Notes: generated from the letters alone by a model not told the origin. A DNA stretch of 50,149 nt from an uncultured Clostridia bacterium (GCA_945918795.1 CAMEIT010000011.1:1-50149), one strand, 5' to 3'; numbered from the stretch's first letter, positions 34,938 to 43,476 are shown. Program-made: numbers and translations.

Positions 34938-34975
34938 TAAAAAAACGCACCCGTAACACATACGTGAACGGGTGC
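34938..34975 (-). terminator. Terminator of the alaS-ireB-ruvX-DUF1292 block
   Basis: Stem GCACCCGT / ACGGGTGC with a 13-base loop and then GTTTTTTT on the minus strand, 25 bases after the DUF1292 stop. Confidence 0.92.
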
Positions 34976-34999
34976 ATTCTTAAAATCATGATTTACGTA

Positions 35000-35356
35000 T
35001 TACTCAAGACTTTCAGCCGTCTGAATATAAACGTTGTAAAGCTCATCGAGCAAGTCGTCGTCCTCTATGCTGAGGAAAAGGTCATTGCCTTCTTCGTCCT
35101 TTGAAACTTCAAGGATTATAAGCTCGCCCTCTTCTTCCTCGTCGTCATCGTACTCTTCAAAGTCCTCTTCTTCGGCTCCGTCAAGCTCTGCAAGCTCTTC
35201 AACGTCATCCTCGTCGTCACCCTCGTAATACTCTTCGTCCGCAGGCGTAAGTACAATGTACTGCTTGCCCTCATAGTCAAACGTCATTATATGCTCAAAA
35301 TTGAGCTCCTGACCATCTTCGTCGATCAACTGTATCAAATTATCTTCGTATTCCAT
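35000..35356 (-). CDS. DUF1292 family acidic protein
   Basis: A 118-residue, very acidic protein with long runs of Asp and Glu in the middle (residues about 45-80). The flanking segments LIDEDGQELNFEHIMTFDYEGKQYIVL and GELIILEVSKDEEGNDLFLSIEDDDLLDELYN match DUF1292. Its function is unknown. It is often found next to ruvX and ireB in Firmicutes, as here. The ATG at 35356 follows GGAGG; the longer frame would start inside that site. Confidence 0.9.
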   Translation of the reverse strand: MEYEDNLIQLIDEDGQELNFEHIMTFDYEGKQYIVLTPADEEYYEGDDEDDVEELAELDGAEEEDFEEYDDDEEEEGELIILEVSKDEEGNDLFLSIEDDDLLDELYNVYIQTAESLE

Positions 35357-35485
35357 AACAGTCCTCCGTTTCTTTTTTGGCAATCATAATTGAGATTGCA
35401 TAAATAATCGGTTTTTTTGCGGTCGTTTTCAACCGTCAAATTGATTCTTTCCCGTATACAAAATTATATTCAACCGCAGGAAATA

Positions 35486-35905
35486 TTATCTCCTGCTGTA
35501 ATCGAGAAATCCCTGCAAAATAAGAACCGCCGCAATTCTGTCAACGTTCCTTTTTCTCTTCTCACGCCTCATGCCGGCATCTATCATCATTTTATGCGCC
35601 GCAACCGTCGTCAGACGCTCGTCCCAAAAATCAACAGGCAAATCGAGCTTTCCTTTCAGTGCCTCGGCAAATGCCATTACGGCTTCCGCCCTCGGTCCTA
35701 TTGTTCCGTTCATATTTTTCGGAAGTCCTACCACTACCGACTCACCGCCGAGTTCGAGCACTTTGTCTGCCGTTTTTTGCACGTCTGCCTCAAAATCATA
35801 TCCCGAACGTTCAACATTTCCGACCGCGTTTGCAATAAGTCCGCTTACGTCGCTCACGGCAACGCCTATGCGTCTGTCGCCGACATCCAATCCGACATAT
35901 CTCAC
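35486..35905 (-). CDS. ruvX: Holliday junction resolvase-like protein RuvX (YqgF)
   Basis: A 139-residue RNase H-fold nuclease. It has GLDVGDRRIGVAVSD at the N-terminus, VVGLPKNMNGTIGPRAE in the middle and WDERLTTVAAH near the C-terminus, with the acidic residues expected of the catalytic site. Members act in pre-16S rRNA processing or recombination. The start is GTG at 35905; AAGGAA lies about 12 bases upstream. It is 15 bases after ireB. Confidence 0.94.
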   Translation of the reverse strand: MRYVGLDVGDRRIGVAVSDVSGLIANAVGNVERSGYDFEADVQKTADKVLELGGESVVVGLPKNMNGTIGPRAEAVMAFAEALKGKLDLPVDFWDERLTTVAAHKMMIDAGMRREKRKRNVDRIAAVLILQGFLDYSRR

Positions 35906-35920
35906 AATAATTTCCGTTCC

Positions 35921-36205
35921 TTATTTAAGTTTTTTCGAGTCCTTTTTCAAATTATGCTCAATGTAAAAGCTTACAAGCTCTTCAATAAGGTCATAGCGTT
36001 CAAGCTTGCATATTATTGTTCTCGCATTGGCATGACTCGTAACATAAGTCGGGTCTTCGCTGAGAAAATATCCCACAAGCTGGTCAACGGGGTCATAGCC
36101 TTTCTCGAGCATGGCATTGTACACATATTCAAGAACATCGTGAGGCGTATTTACCGTATCCGGCTGTTTGCGGTATTTAATTGTGTTCATTAAATTCTTA
36201 TCCAT
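35921..36205 (-). CDS. IreB-family regulatory phosphoprotein
   Basis: A 94-residue small protein of the IreB family (formerly UPF0297/DUF965), with LEYVYNAMLEKGYDPVDQLVGYFLSEDPTYVTSHANAR as the core. In Enterococcus, IreB is phosphorylated on N-terminal Thr residues by the PASTA kinase IreK; Thr residues lie before the core here too (TIKYRKQPDTVNT). The start is uncertain: the ATG at 36205 has only a weak CAGGT upstream, and the ATG five codons later is an alternative. It is placed between alaS and ruvX as in most Firmicutes. Confidence 0.88.
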   Translation of the reverse strand: MDKNLMNTIKYRKQPDTVNTPHDVLEYVYNAMLEKGYDPVDQLVGYFLSEDPTYVTSHANARTIICKLERYDLIEELVSFYIEHNLKKDSKKLK

Positions 36206-36320
36206 ACATAGTAACCATGTACCTGCCGTATTATGGCAAAGCACTCCTTTTTTGTAGAATCTTTATTATTTCATTCCCATAAAGCTGAATGCAAAACGTC
36301 TCACCTTGATCTGTGTGCTC

Positions 36321-38954
36321 TTAATTATTTCCGGAACATCCCATTATTTTTTTGGCAGTCGAAATAATTTCGTTCTTTTTGGAAACATCCGGGCAGCTTG
36401 CCTGAGCCATATTCGGTCTGCCGCCGCCGTTGCCGCCTGCCGCTTTTGCACATTCCTTAATTATATTTGAGCAGTTGATTCCTTTTGCAACAGCCTCATC
36501 GGTTGCCGCCGCAACTATCAAAAGCTTTGAATCCAATTCCGAAACAAGCACTGCCGCGCTGCATTTCATTTTATTTCTTATCTTGTCACAGTTCTGACGA
36601 AGAATATTCATATCAGCGCCGTCAAGAACGCCCGTCACAACAGATACATCTCCAACCTTTTCGGCTTTGGAAATCAAATCGTCAAATGACGTTCCCTGCT
36701 TGCTCATCTGAACCTGTTCAAGACGCTTTTTTGTATCCTTGAGCTCATTCTGCAAGGAAGCAATCTTTTTGAGTATGTTGTCCTCATTGGACTTGAGCGT
36801 CAGCGAGATATTACTTATTATCTCATCTCTCGTCTTGAGATATTCATAAGAATTAAGACCCGTTATTGCCTCGATTCTGCGAACACCCGCCGCAACGCCG
36901 CTCTCGCTCATTATCTTGAACAAGCCTATAGAGCCCGTTGCCGGAACATGAGTTCCTCCGCAAAGCTCTGTTGAAAAATCGCCTGCGCGCACAACTCTTA
37001 CAACGTCTCCGTATTTTTCACCGAAAAGCGCCATAGCTCCGAGCTTTTTAGCATCGTCTATGTTCATTAAATCGGTCGTAACAGTCATATTCTTAAGAAT
37101 CTGCTCATTGACTCTCTTTTCAACCGCAAGAAGCTCTTCAGTCGTCATTGCGGCAAAGTGTGAGAAGTCAAATCTCAAATATTTATCGCAAACATATGAA
37201 CCTGACTGTTCAACGTGTGTACCGAGCGTTTCTCTGAGTGCCGCCTGCAAAAGATGTGTTGCTGTATGATTGCGAGCTGCCGCCATACGACGCTCAACAT
37301 TTATCTCTGCATGAACCTTATCTCCTGCCTTTACCGTTCCCGATTTTACGATGCCTTTGTGAACGAATTTACCTGCAAGCTTTGCAACGTCCGATACCTC
37401 GAACACCATATCGCCGCGCGATATTACACCGTTATCTCCTATCTGACCGCCGCTCTCACCGTAGAAAGGAGTCTTGTCCAGAACGACCGATGCTTCCATA
37501 CCCTCTTTTGCAAATCCGTCCTCGTTAAGTACGGCAATTACAGTAGCATCGTCTGTTGAATATTCATTATATCCTATGAACTCTGTCGGCTCCGATACAT
37601 TGTTAAGGTAAGTAAGAGCGGAATCGTCATAGCCCATATAGTCTGTCTGTGCTCTTGCGGAACGCGCTCTTTCCTTTTGCTCCTGCATCAAAGCGTCGAA
37701 TCCGTCTGTATCAATTGTAATTCCCGCCTCATCCGTTATTTCCTTTGTAAGGTCTATCGGGAAGCCGTACGTATCGTAAAGCTTGAATGCCTTATCGCCT
37801 GAAAGAACATTTCCGAGCGTCTTTGCTTCTTCAATATACTGCTTCAGAATATCAAGGCCCTGATCTATCGTGTTGTAGAATCTGCCTTCTTCTGTTTCTA
37901 TAATGCGGAGTATATAATCCTCTTTTTCCTTAAGCTCGGTATAAGAAACACAATTTTCTTCAATTACCGTTTTAACAACTTCCGTCAGGAATTTACCCTC
38001 TATTCCGAGGAGCTTACCGTGACGTGCCGCACGGCGCAAAAGTCTCTTGAGAACGTAGCCTCTGCCCTCGTTTGAAGCGGTAATGCCGTCGGAAACCATG
38101 AATGTAGTGCTTCTTGCGTGATCCGTAATGATACGTATGGAAACGTCGTCCTTTTCGTTTTCGCCGTATTTCTTGCCTGCTATTTCGCACACCTTTTCAA
38201 GAACTCTGCGGATAGTGTCAACCTCAAATATGTTGTCAACATCCTGCATTATAACCGCAAGTCTTTCAAGTCCCATGCCTGTATCTATGTTTTTCTGTTC
38301 AAGAGGCGTATAATTTCCGTTTTCATCTCTGTAAAATTGTGTAAATACAAGATTCCAGAATTCAACGTACCTGTCGCAATCGCAACCCGGCTTACAATCC
38401 GGTTTACCGCAGCCCTTCTCGGGGCCTCTGTCGTAAAGAAGCTCGGAGCACGGTCCGCACGGTCCGACGCCTATCTCCCAGAAGTTGTCGTCCTTGCCGA
38501 AACGGTATATCTGTTCAGCCGGAACGCCGATTTCTTTATTCCATATTTCAAATGCTTCGTCATCATTTTCATAAACAGTCGGATAAATCCTTTTCGGGTC
38601 GAGTCCCATTACCTCGGTGGCAAATTCCCACGCCCAAGCTATTGCCTCATGCTTAAAATAATCTCCGAATGAGAAATTTCCGAGCATTTCAAAGAACGTA
38701 CCGTGACGTGCCGTTTTACCTACACGCTCAATATCAGGTGTACGAATACACTTCTGACAAGTTGTGATTCTTCTGCACGGCGGTTTTTCTTGTCCCGTAA
38801 AATATGGCTTAAGCGGTGCCATGCCGGCACTTATCAATAATAAGCTCTTGTCGTTCTGCGGAACAAGCGAAAAGCTCGGCAGACGCAAATGCTGTTTACT
38901 CTGAAAAAATGACAGATATTTTTCTTTTATCTCCTGCAATCCCATGTAGCTCAT
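36321..38954 (-). CDS. alaS: Alanyl-tRNA synthetase
   Basis: An 877-residue class II synthetase. It has the aminoacylation core (FLSFFQSKQH-like start, PCRRITTCQKCIRTPDIERVGKTARHGTFFEMLGNFSFGDYF), the editing domain with zinc-binding HTATHLLQAAL and CGGTHVPATG, and a C-terminal Ala domain with GGNGGGRPNMAQA. The length is normal. The ATG at 38954 is preceded by AAAGGA at 10 bases. No T-box is present, unlike pheS; a perfect 14-bp palindrome lies just upstream of the ribosome binding site. It heads the unit with ireB, ruvX and DUF1292. Confidence 0.97.
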   Translation of the reverse strand: MSYMGLQEIKEKYLSFFQSKQHLRLPSFSLVPQNDKSLLLISAGMAPLKPYFTGQEKPPCRRITTCQKCIRTPDIERVGKTARHGTFFEMLGNFSFGDYFKHEAIAWAWEFATEVMGLDPKRIYPTVYENDDEAFEIWNKEIGVPAEQIYRFGKDDNFWEIGVGPCGPCSELLYDRGPEKGCGKPDCKPGCDCDRYVEFWNLVFTQFYRDENGNYTPLEQKNIDTGMGLERLAVIMQDVDNIFEVDTIRRVLEKVCEIAGKKYGENEKDDVSIRIITDHARSTTFMVSDGITASNEGRGYVLKRLLRRAARHGKLLGIEGKFLTEVVKTVIEENCVSYTELKEKEDYILRIIETEEGRFYNTIDQGLDILKQYIEEAKTLGNVLSGDKAFKLYDTYGFPIDLTKEITDEAGITIDTDGFDALMQEQKERARSARAQTDYMGYDDSALTYLNNVSEPTEFIGYNEYSTDDATVIAVLNEDGFAKEGMEASVVLDKTPFYGESGGQIGDNGVISRGDMVFEVSDVAKLAGKFVHKGIVKSGTVKAGDKVHAEINVERRMAAARNHTATHLLQAALRETLGTHVEQSGSYVCDKYLRFDFSHFAAMTTEELLAVEKRVNEQILKNMTVTTDLMNIDDAKKLGAMALFGEKYGDVVRVVRAGDFSTELCGGTHVPATGSIGLFKIMSESGVAAGVRRIEAITGLNSYEYLKTRDEIISNISLTLKSNEDNILKKIASLQNELKDTKKRLEQVQMSKQGTSFDDLISKAEKVGDVSVVTGVLDGADMNILRQNCDKIRNKMKCSAAVLVSELDSKLLIVAAATDEAVAKGINCSNIIKECAKAAGGNGGGRPNMAQASCPDVSKKNEIISTAKKIMGCSGNN

Positions 38955-38969
38955 GCTGTTTTTGTCCTT

Positions 38970-38983
38970 TCCATACGTATGGA
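38970..38983. promoter_or_regulatory. Perfect palindrome in the alaS leader
   Basis: TCCATACGTATGGA, a 14-bp perfect palindrome immediately before the alaS ribosome binding site. It could be an operator or an RNA dimer/hairpin site. Confidence 0.45.
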
Positions 38984-39013
38984 TAAACTTATACAATATA
39001 ATCCTTTGGTAAT

Positions 39014-39042
39014 ATTATACTCCATATGTTCCTTATTGTCAA
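39014..39042 (-). promoter_or_regulatory. Sigma-A promoter of alaS
   Basis: TTGACA at 39042-39037, a 17-base spacer and TATAAT at 39019-39014 on the minus strand. Confidence 0.9.
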
Positions 39043-39155
39043 CAAATTTTACATTCTCTCCCAATTCCGGAAAATAAACGAGCAGAAAATTCAATCCTCC
39101 GCTTTTTGTTTTCGTGGCTGAAGCTTGAATTAACAGTTTGTTAATAAAAATTGTA

Positions 39156-39183
39156 TTGACATTTTATGAAAATGAGTTATAAT
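39156..39183 (+). promoter_or_regulatory. Sigma-A promoter of the perR-like gene
   Basis: TTGACA at 39156-39161, a 16-base spacer and TATAAT at 39178-39183. Confidence 0.88.
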
Positions 39184-39199
39184 TAGAACAAATAAAACT

Positions 39200-39214
39200 T
39201 TAGAATCATTCTAA
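39200..39214. promoter_or_regulatory. Per/Fur-type box
   Basis: TTAGAATCATTCTAA, a perfect 7-1-7 inverted repeat close to the Bacillus PerR box (TTATAATNATTATAA), placed between the promoter and the start codon. It is the likely autoregulatory site. Confidence 0.82.
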
Positions 39215-39225
39215 CAGGAGGAGCC

Positions 39226-39630
39226 ATGTCGGATCTTATAGAAATACTGAATAAAGCTGATATAAGACCGTCATATCAGCGTCTGAGTATACTCGAGGTG
39301 CTTCATTCCACAAAGGAGCATCCCACAGCAGACCGTTTATACGCTATGCTTAAGGAGAAAGCGTATATCGGCATTTCAAAAGCCACTCTTTATAATACGC
39401 TGCAGCTTTTTGTTGAGAAAGGTATTATCACGCAGGTAGATATGCGTTCAAACGAAGCTCATTATGAGCCGACTGTCAGCTTTCATCCGCATTTTGTATG
39501 CGAAAAGTGCGGCAAAATCATGGATCTTGAAGGCGAGCCGCCGAAGTTTGATTTGCCGGAGGGTTTTAAGGTCAATAAGTTTACAATGAACATGAGCGGC
39601 ATTTGCAGTGAGTGTTCAAAAAATATATAA
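39226..39630 (+). CDS. Fur-family regulator, PerR-like
   Basis: A 134-residue Fur-family repressor. It has a winged helix ([14 protein letters not shown], then [20 protein letters not shown]) and a dimerisation domain with [11 protein letters not shown] and CSECSKN; Cys92, Cys95, Cys127 and Cys130 form the structural zinc site. The regulatory metal residues and the next gene (reverse rubrerythrin) point to peroxide sensing (PerR) rather than iron uptake, but this is inferred. AGGAGGAG precedes the ATG. It probably represses itself and the rubrerythrin through the box at 39200-39214. Confidence 0.9.
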   Translation: MSDLIEILNKADIRPSYQRLSILEVLHSTKEHPTADRLYAMLKEKAYIGISKATLYNTLQLFVEKGIITQVDMRSNEAHYEPTVSFHPHFVCEKCGKIMDLEGEPPKFDLPEGFKVNKFTMNMSGICSECSKNI

Positions 39631-39664
39631 CAGCTCTCAGCTGGAATTTAAGGAGGATTTTATT

Positions 39665-40207
39665 ATGAAGAAATTTGTTTGCAGTGTTTGCGGTTACGTT
39701 TATGAAGGCGAGAATCCGCCGGAAAAGTGTCCTCAGTGTAAGGCTCCGGCATCAAAGTTTGTTGAGCAGGCAGAAGAGATGTCATGGGCAGCAGAGCACG
39801 CTGTCGGCGTAGCTCAGGGTGTACCGGAAGATATTCTTGCAGATCTCCGCATGAATTTTAACGGAGAATGCACAGAAGTAGGTATGTACCTCGCTATGGC
39901 AAGAGTTGCTCATCGCGAAGGATACCCGGAAATCGGTTTGTATTGGGAAAAGGCTGCTTACGAAGAAGCAGAGCACGCAGCAAAATTCGCTGAATTGCTC
40001 GGTGAAGTAGTAACAGACAGCACAAAGAAGAATCTCGAAATGCGTGTTGAAGCCGAGAACGGTGCAACAGCAGGCAAAACAGATCTTGCAAAGCGCGCTA
40101 AGGCACTTAATCTTGATGCTATACATGACACAGTTCACGAAATGGCACGTGATGAAGCCCGTCACGGCAAAGCATTCAAGGGACTTCTTGAGAGATATTT
40201 CAAGTAA
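39665..40207 (+). CDS. Reverse rubrerythrin (rubredoxin domain first)
   Basis: A 180-residue peroxide reductase. An N-terminal rubredoxin domain with Cys6, Cys9, Cys22 and Cys25 comes before the four-helix diiron domain, the reverse of classical rubrerythrin. Diiron ligands are visible in [33 protein letters not shown] and [11 protein letters not shown]. Such proteins are the main NADH-linked H2O2 reductases induced by air in clostridia. AAGGAGG precedes the ATG at 39665; the open frame upstream overlaps the regulator gene without a site. It is cotranscribed with the PerR-like gene. Confidence 0.94.
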   Translation: MKKFVCSVCGYVYEGENPPEKCPQCKAPASKFVEQAEEMSWAAEHAVGVAQGVPEDILADLRMNFNGECTEVGMYLAMARVAHREGYPEIGLYWEKAAYEEAEHAAKFAELLGEVVTDSTKKNLEMRVEAENGATAGKTDLAKRAKALNLDAIHDTVHEMARDEARHGKAFKGLLERYFK

Positions 40208-40223
40208 TTGTACGGCACATTTC

Positions 40224-40252
40224 AAAAGGGCAGATTTTTCTGCCCTTTTACA
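40224..40252 (+). terminator. Terminator after reverse rubrerythrin
   Basis: Stem AAAAGGGCAG / CTGCCCTTTT with a 6-base T-rich loop; the 3' arm ends in TTTT. Confidence 0.8.
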
Positions 40253-40485
40253 TTAACTGTTTCGGAATAATATTATCAATTTTATTTTTCCTGTTTACTT
40301 ATTCCGAGGTTTGTGTTATACTTAAATCGAAAGTGCAAAAAGCATCCGATATTTAAGTCGCAAATGTAAATAATATCCGTGCTTTCGGGTTAATTATGTA
40401 TAACGGCAGTGCCCTCGGCATTGCAGAATAAATAAATTATCGGGAAAGGAAATTTTGCTTTGCAAATTTTAAGGTTGTAATAATA

Positions 40486-41673
40486 ATGAATACAAAAGCA
40501 ATGTTCAATATCGGTTACGGGCTTTACGTCCTGACCGCAATCGAAAACGGATTTGACAACGGCTGTATCATTAATACGGTAAGCCAGGTAACATCAAACC
40601 CAAACAGAGTTTCTGTCACTGTCAACAAGCAGAACAAAACTCACGACATGATATACAATACGGAAATGTTTAATATTTCGGTTCTTACCGAAGAGACACC
40701 TTTCGACGTTTTTAAGCATTTCGGATTTCAAAGCGGCAACTCCGTAAATAAGTTCGACGGCTTTGACAAATGCACACGCGCCGAAAACGGTATCCTCTAT
40801 GTGACCGAAAACACAAATGCCTATATTTCGGGAAAAGTTATAAATAAACTTGACCTCGGCACACATACTATGTTTATTGCGGATGTTACGGAATGTAATG
40901 TTTTGTCCGAGCAGCCGTCGGTAACATATACCTATTACCAAAAGAATATTAAGCCGAAGCCCAAAAAGGAAGCCGCTCCCGCAAAAACATATTACAGATG
41001 TAAAATATGCGGTTATATATACGAAGGCGATAATCTGCCGGCAGACTTCGTTTGCCCACTTTGCAAACACGGCGCCGCTGATTTTGAAAAGGTAGAACCG
41101 GCAAATAATAATGATAATGAAAAAGGAGGAAACATCATTATGGACTTGAAAGGTACAAAGACGGAAAAGAATTTGCAGACAGCATTTGCAGGCGAATCAC
41201 AGGCAAGAAATAAATACACATATTTCGCGTCTGTTGCAAAAAAAGAGGGTTATGAACAGATAGCCGCTATTTTCCTCGCTACTGCTGAAAATGAAAAGGA
41301 ACACGCTAAAATGTGGTTTAAGGCTTTGGGTGAGCTCGGTAAGACACCTGAAAATCTTAAGGCTGCCGCTGAAGGCGAAAATTATGAGTGGACAGATATG
41401 TACGCTCAGTTCGCAAAGGAAGCAGATGAAGAAGGCTTTGCTGAATTGGCTGCTAAATTCCGCGCAGTAGGCGAAATCGAAAAGTCTCACGAAAAGAGAT
41501 ACCTCGCACTCCTCGATAACGTGGAAATGCAGAAGGTGTTCGAAAAATCGGAAGAGGTTATGTGGGAATGCCGTAATTGCGGTCACCTCGTAATCGGTAA
41601 AAAGGCTCCTCTCGTATGCCCTGTTTGCGCTCATCCTCAGAGCTACTTCGAAGTAAGAAAAGAAAACTATTGA
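40486..41673 (+). CDS. Flavoredoxin-rubredoxin-rubrerythrin fusion
   Basis: A 395-residue fusion. Residues 1-155 are a flavin reductase-like (FMN-binding split-barrel) domain. Residues 168-205 are a rubredoxin (Cys172, Cys175, Cys190, Cys193). Residues 219-345 are a rubrerythrin diiron four-helix bundle ([33 protein letters not shown]), and 358-390 a second rubredoxin (Cys362, Cys365, Cys378, Cys381). The first two parts correspond to high-molecular-weight rubredoxin. Together they could move electrons from NAD(P)H-linked flavin to the peroxide-reducing site within one chain. The linker encodes AAGGAGG 10 bases before an in-frame ATG at 41140, so a separate 177-residue rubrerythrin may also be made. 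The main start has only a weak AAGG site. Confidence 0.9.
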   Translation: MNTKAMFNIGYGLYVLTAIENGFDNGCIINTVSQVTSNPNRVSVTVNKQNKTHDMIYNTEMFNISVLTEETPFDVFKHFGFQSGNSVNKFDGFDKCTRAENGILYVTENTNAYISGKVINKLDLGTHTMFIADVTECNVLSEQPSVTYTYYQKNIKPKPKKEAAPAKTYYRCKICGYIYEGDNLPADFVCPLCKHGAADFEKVEPANNNDNEKGGNIIMDLKGTKTEKNLQTAFAGESQARNKYTYFASVAKKEGYEQIAAIFLATAENEKEHAKMWFKALGELGKTPENLKAAAEGENYEWTDMYAQFAKEADEEGFAELAAKFRAVGEIEKSHEKRYLALLDNVEMQKVFEKSEEVMWECRNCGHLVIGKKAPLVCPVCAHPQSYFEVRKENY

Positions 41674-41680
41674 TTTATTT

Positions 41681-41788
41681 TCCGGGGACTTTTGAAAAAG
41701 TCCCCGGGCCCGAAAACTTAACCTGCTTTGCATCTGTGCATCTTTCCGCCGAGAGTATGGCGAAAAGATGCACATTTAATTTACGTTT
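41681..41788 (+). repeat. Double-hairpin 3'-end repeat, copy 2
   Basis: Second copy, plus orientation, starting 8 bases after the rubrerythrin fusion stop. First hairpin 41684-41705, second hairpin 41736-41773 (arms GTGCATCTTT / AAAGATGCAC), then AATTTACGTTT. The outer arm bases differ from copy 1 (GTGC for GAGC) but keep pairing, a compensatory change. Confidence 0.85.
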
Positions 41789-41985
41789 CTTTTTAAGGTT
41801 TTTTACGGTAAATTTTTGATATACGGCACATATATCTTAAAAAAGAAAAGAGAATTTAATGTCCTCGAGCGATGACTACCACAGGCATCGCTTGAGGACA
41901 ACAACAAAGTTTGTTAAAGTTTCGGTCAAGCCTTTTCAAAGGCTTGTAGGGTTCGGGGCAACGCCCCGAGAAAAGAAAAGAAAAA
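41789..41985 (+). repeat. Second, different hairpin cluster
   Basis: No gene. It holds a 14-bp imperfect stem at 41861-41899 (GTCCTCGAGCGATG / CATCGCTTGAGGAC), a perfect palindrome at 41927-41946 (CAAGCCTTTT/ CAAAGGCTTG) and a 7-bp hairpin at 41953-41969 (TCGGGGC / GCCCCGA). The layout, a T-rich-centred palindrome then a GC hairpin after a GGG linker, resembles the first repeat family with different sequence. There is one copy in this window. Confidence 0.6.
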
Positions 41986-41991
41986 AATGAA

Positions 41992-42020
41992 TTGATTATT
42001 TAAGGAAAGTATGATAAAAT
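41992..42020 (+). promoter_or_regulatory. Promoter of the rhomboid-like gene
   Basis: TTGATT at 41992-41997, a 17-base spacer and TAAAAT at 42015-42020, 32 bases before the ATG. Confidence 0.65.
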
Positions 42021-42051
42021 ATAGGAAATTCAAAAGAGCAAGGAAACTATT

Positions 42052-42702
42052 ATGAAGTGGATATACAAATTAGAATACAAATACGGCAGGAGAGCCATCG
42101 AGAATTTAATGTACTACATTGTCGGCGGCATGGCTGTTGTATTTATCATGGAGATACTACTTGTAAGCACGGGGAGGATAAGCAGTCTGTCGGGGCTGTT
42201 AAGCTTTGACAGAGACCTTATACTTCAAGGTCAAGTTTGGAGAATAATCAGTTTTATATTTCTTCCGCCGAACTCGAGCACGTTATTCATGGTATTTGCC
42301 TTATATTTATATTACATGATAGGCACATCGCTTGAGCACACTTGGGGCAGCTTCAGGTTCAACGTATATTATTTCATGGGTGTTATATGCACGATAATCT
42401 GCGGATTTATAACGGGGCACACGACGAACGTATATTTGAACATGTCATTATTCTTTGCATTTGCGGTACTGTTCCCCGATTACAAGCTGATTTTATTTTT
42501 TGTATTACCGATCAAGATAAAATATCTTGCGCTTTTGGACGCAGTATTTTTTGTCATATCACTAATAACGGTTCCGTGGGCATACAAGATTGCCCTGCTT
42601 GTTGCAATAGGAAACTTTTTCCTGTTCTTTTGGGAAGATTTCATCAACAAGCTCAAAATTACAATTACGCATATCAAGTCGAAACGAAACTTCAACAAAT
42701 AA
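42052..42702 (+). CDS. Rhomboid-like membrane protein lacking the catalytic motif
   Basis: A 216-residue protein with about six membrane helices. Rhomboid-fold features are present: GQVWRIISFIFLPP (the W-R loop) and LEHTWGSFRFNVYYFMGV. Where active rhomboids have GxSG, this protein has YLNMSLFFAFAVLFPD, with no Gly-x-Ser-Gly and no clear catalytic His, so it is likely a pseudoprotease. AAGGAA precedes the ATG. It is followed after 51 bases by the DUF1080 gene and may share its transcript. Its role is unknown. Confidence 0.75.
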   Translation: MKWIYKLEYKYGRRAIENLMYYIVGGMAVVFIMEILLVSTGRISSLSGLLSFDRDLILQGQVWRIISFIFLPPNSSTLFMVFALYLYYMIGTSLEHTWGSFRFNVYYFMGVICTIICGFITGHTTNVYLNMSLFFAFAVLFPDYKLILFFVLPIKIKYLALLDAVFFVISLITVPWAYKIALLVAIGNFFLFFWEDFINKLKITITHIKSKRNFNK

Positions 42703-42753
42703 TTCGTGCGACTTTATATAGAAAATTAAAATATTCAAAGGAGAATTTGAATT

Positions 42754-43347
42754 ATGGGATACGAAAAGGTTGTATTGTTTGACGGCAAAGACCTCAGCAA
42801 ATGGAGAAAAGCGCATACCGAGTCAAGTCCTGCCGAATGGATAATCGGTGACGACGGCGCTATGACAGTAAACGGCGGCGACATAGTAAGCACTGAAACA
42901 TACCGTGACGCACACATTCACGTTGAATTCTGGCTTCCGTATATGCCCGAATCACACGGACAGGAAAGAGCAAACAGCGGTGTATATGTACACGGCTGCT
43001 ACGAAATACAGGTACTCGATTCATACGGAATCGAAAAGCCTGCCGACAATGACTGCGGCGCTTTGTACAGCATTTATGCTCCTCTCACAAACGCAAACCG
43101 CAAGCCTGAAGAATGGCAGGCATACGATATATATCTGTATGCTCCGCGTTTCAACGAGAACGGCGAAGTAATCGAGGACGGACGTATGACTGTACTGCTC
43201 AACGGAATCGTTGTACAGAACAACATTGTTCTTCATACAAACACACCGGGCGGCGAAACATCATACCGTGTTGCGGAAGGTCCTCTCCTTCTTCAGGATC
43301 ACGGCGACAAGGTTCGTTTCCGTAACGTTTGGTTTGAGCGTTTATAA
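42754..43347 (+). CDS. DUF1080 / 3-keto-disaccharide hydrolase-like protein
   Basis: A 197-residue beta-jelly-roll protein of the DUF1080 family. It has the typical opening VVLFDGKDLSKWR, then HVEFWLPYMPESHGQERANSGVYVHGCYEIQVLDSYG and the late VLLNGIVVQNN and GPLLLQDHG. Characterised relatives hydrolyse 3-keto-glycosides made by Gfo/Idh/MocA-type dehydrogenases, and such a dehydrogenase is encoded convergently next door (43477-44529). It has no signal peptide, unlike many Bacteroidetes members. AAAGGAG precedes the ATG. Confidence 0.85.
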   Translation: MGYEKVVLFDGKDLSKWRKAHTESSPAEWIIGDDGAMTVNGGDIVSTETYRDAHIHVEFWLPYMPESHGQERANSGVYVHGCYEIQVLDSYGIEKPADNDCGALYSIYAPLTNANRKPEEWQAYDIYLYAPRFNENGEVIEDGRMTVLLNGIVVQNNIVLHTNTPGGETSYRVAEGPLLLQDHGDKVRFRNVWFERL

Positions 43348-43390
43348 TAAAAGCTCGAAAGACTTGTATTTAAGTACATCAGATAAAGCA

Positions 43391-43427
43391 AAAATCCCGA
43401 CGGAAATATTCCGGCGGGATTTTTTTG
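43391..43427 (+). terminator. Terminator of the DUF1080 gene
   Basis: Stem AAAATCCCGACGG / CCGGCGGGATTTT, running into seven T on the plus strand. Confidence 0.92.
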
Positions 43428-43431
43428 CAAC

Positions 43432-43468
43432 AAAAACGACGCATCACTGCTTTGCCTTGATGCGTCGT
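43432..43468 (-). terminator. Terminator of the Gfo/Idh/MocA gene
   Basis: A perfect 11-bp stem ACGACGCATCA / TGATGCGTCGT with a TTTTG tail on the minus strand, between convergent genes. Confidence 0.88.
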
Positions 43469-43476
43469 ATAAATTA

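Noticed and set aside
40262-40307. Inverted repeat TCGGAATAA/TTATTCCGA after reverse rubrerythrin as an operator
   Set aside because: The arms are 28 bases apart and no promoter could be placed with confidence, so it may be chance in an AT-rich gap.
41197-41775. Minus-strand open frame of 192 codons across the rubrerythrin fusion
   Set aside because: Its start is in the repeat and the rest is antisense to a gene with clear domains; the resemblance of its first residues to the frame at 14 simply reflects the shared repeat.
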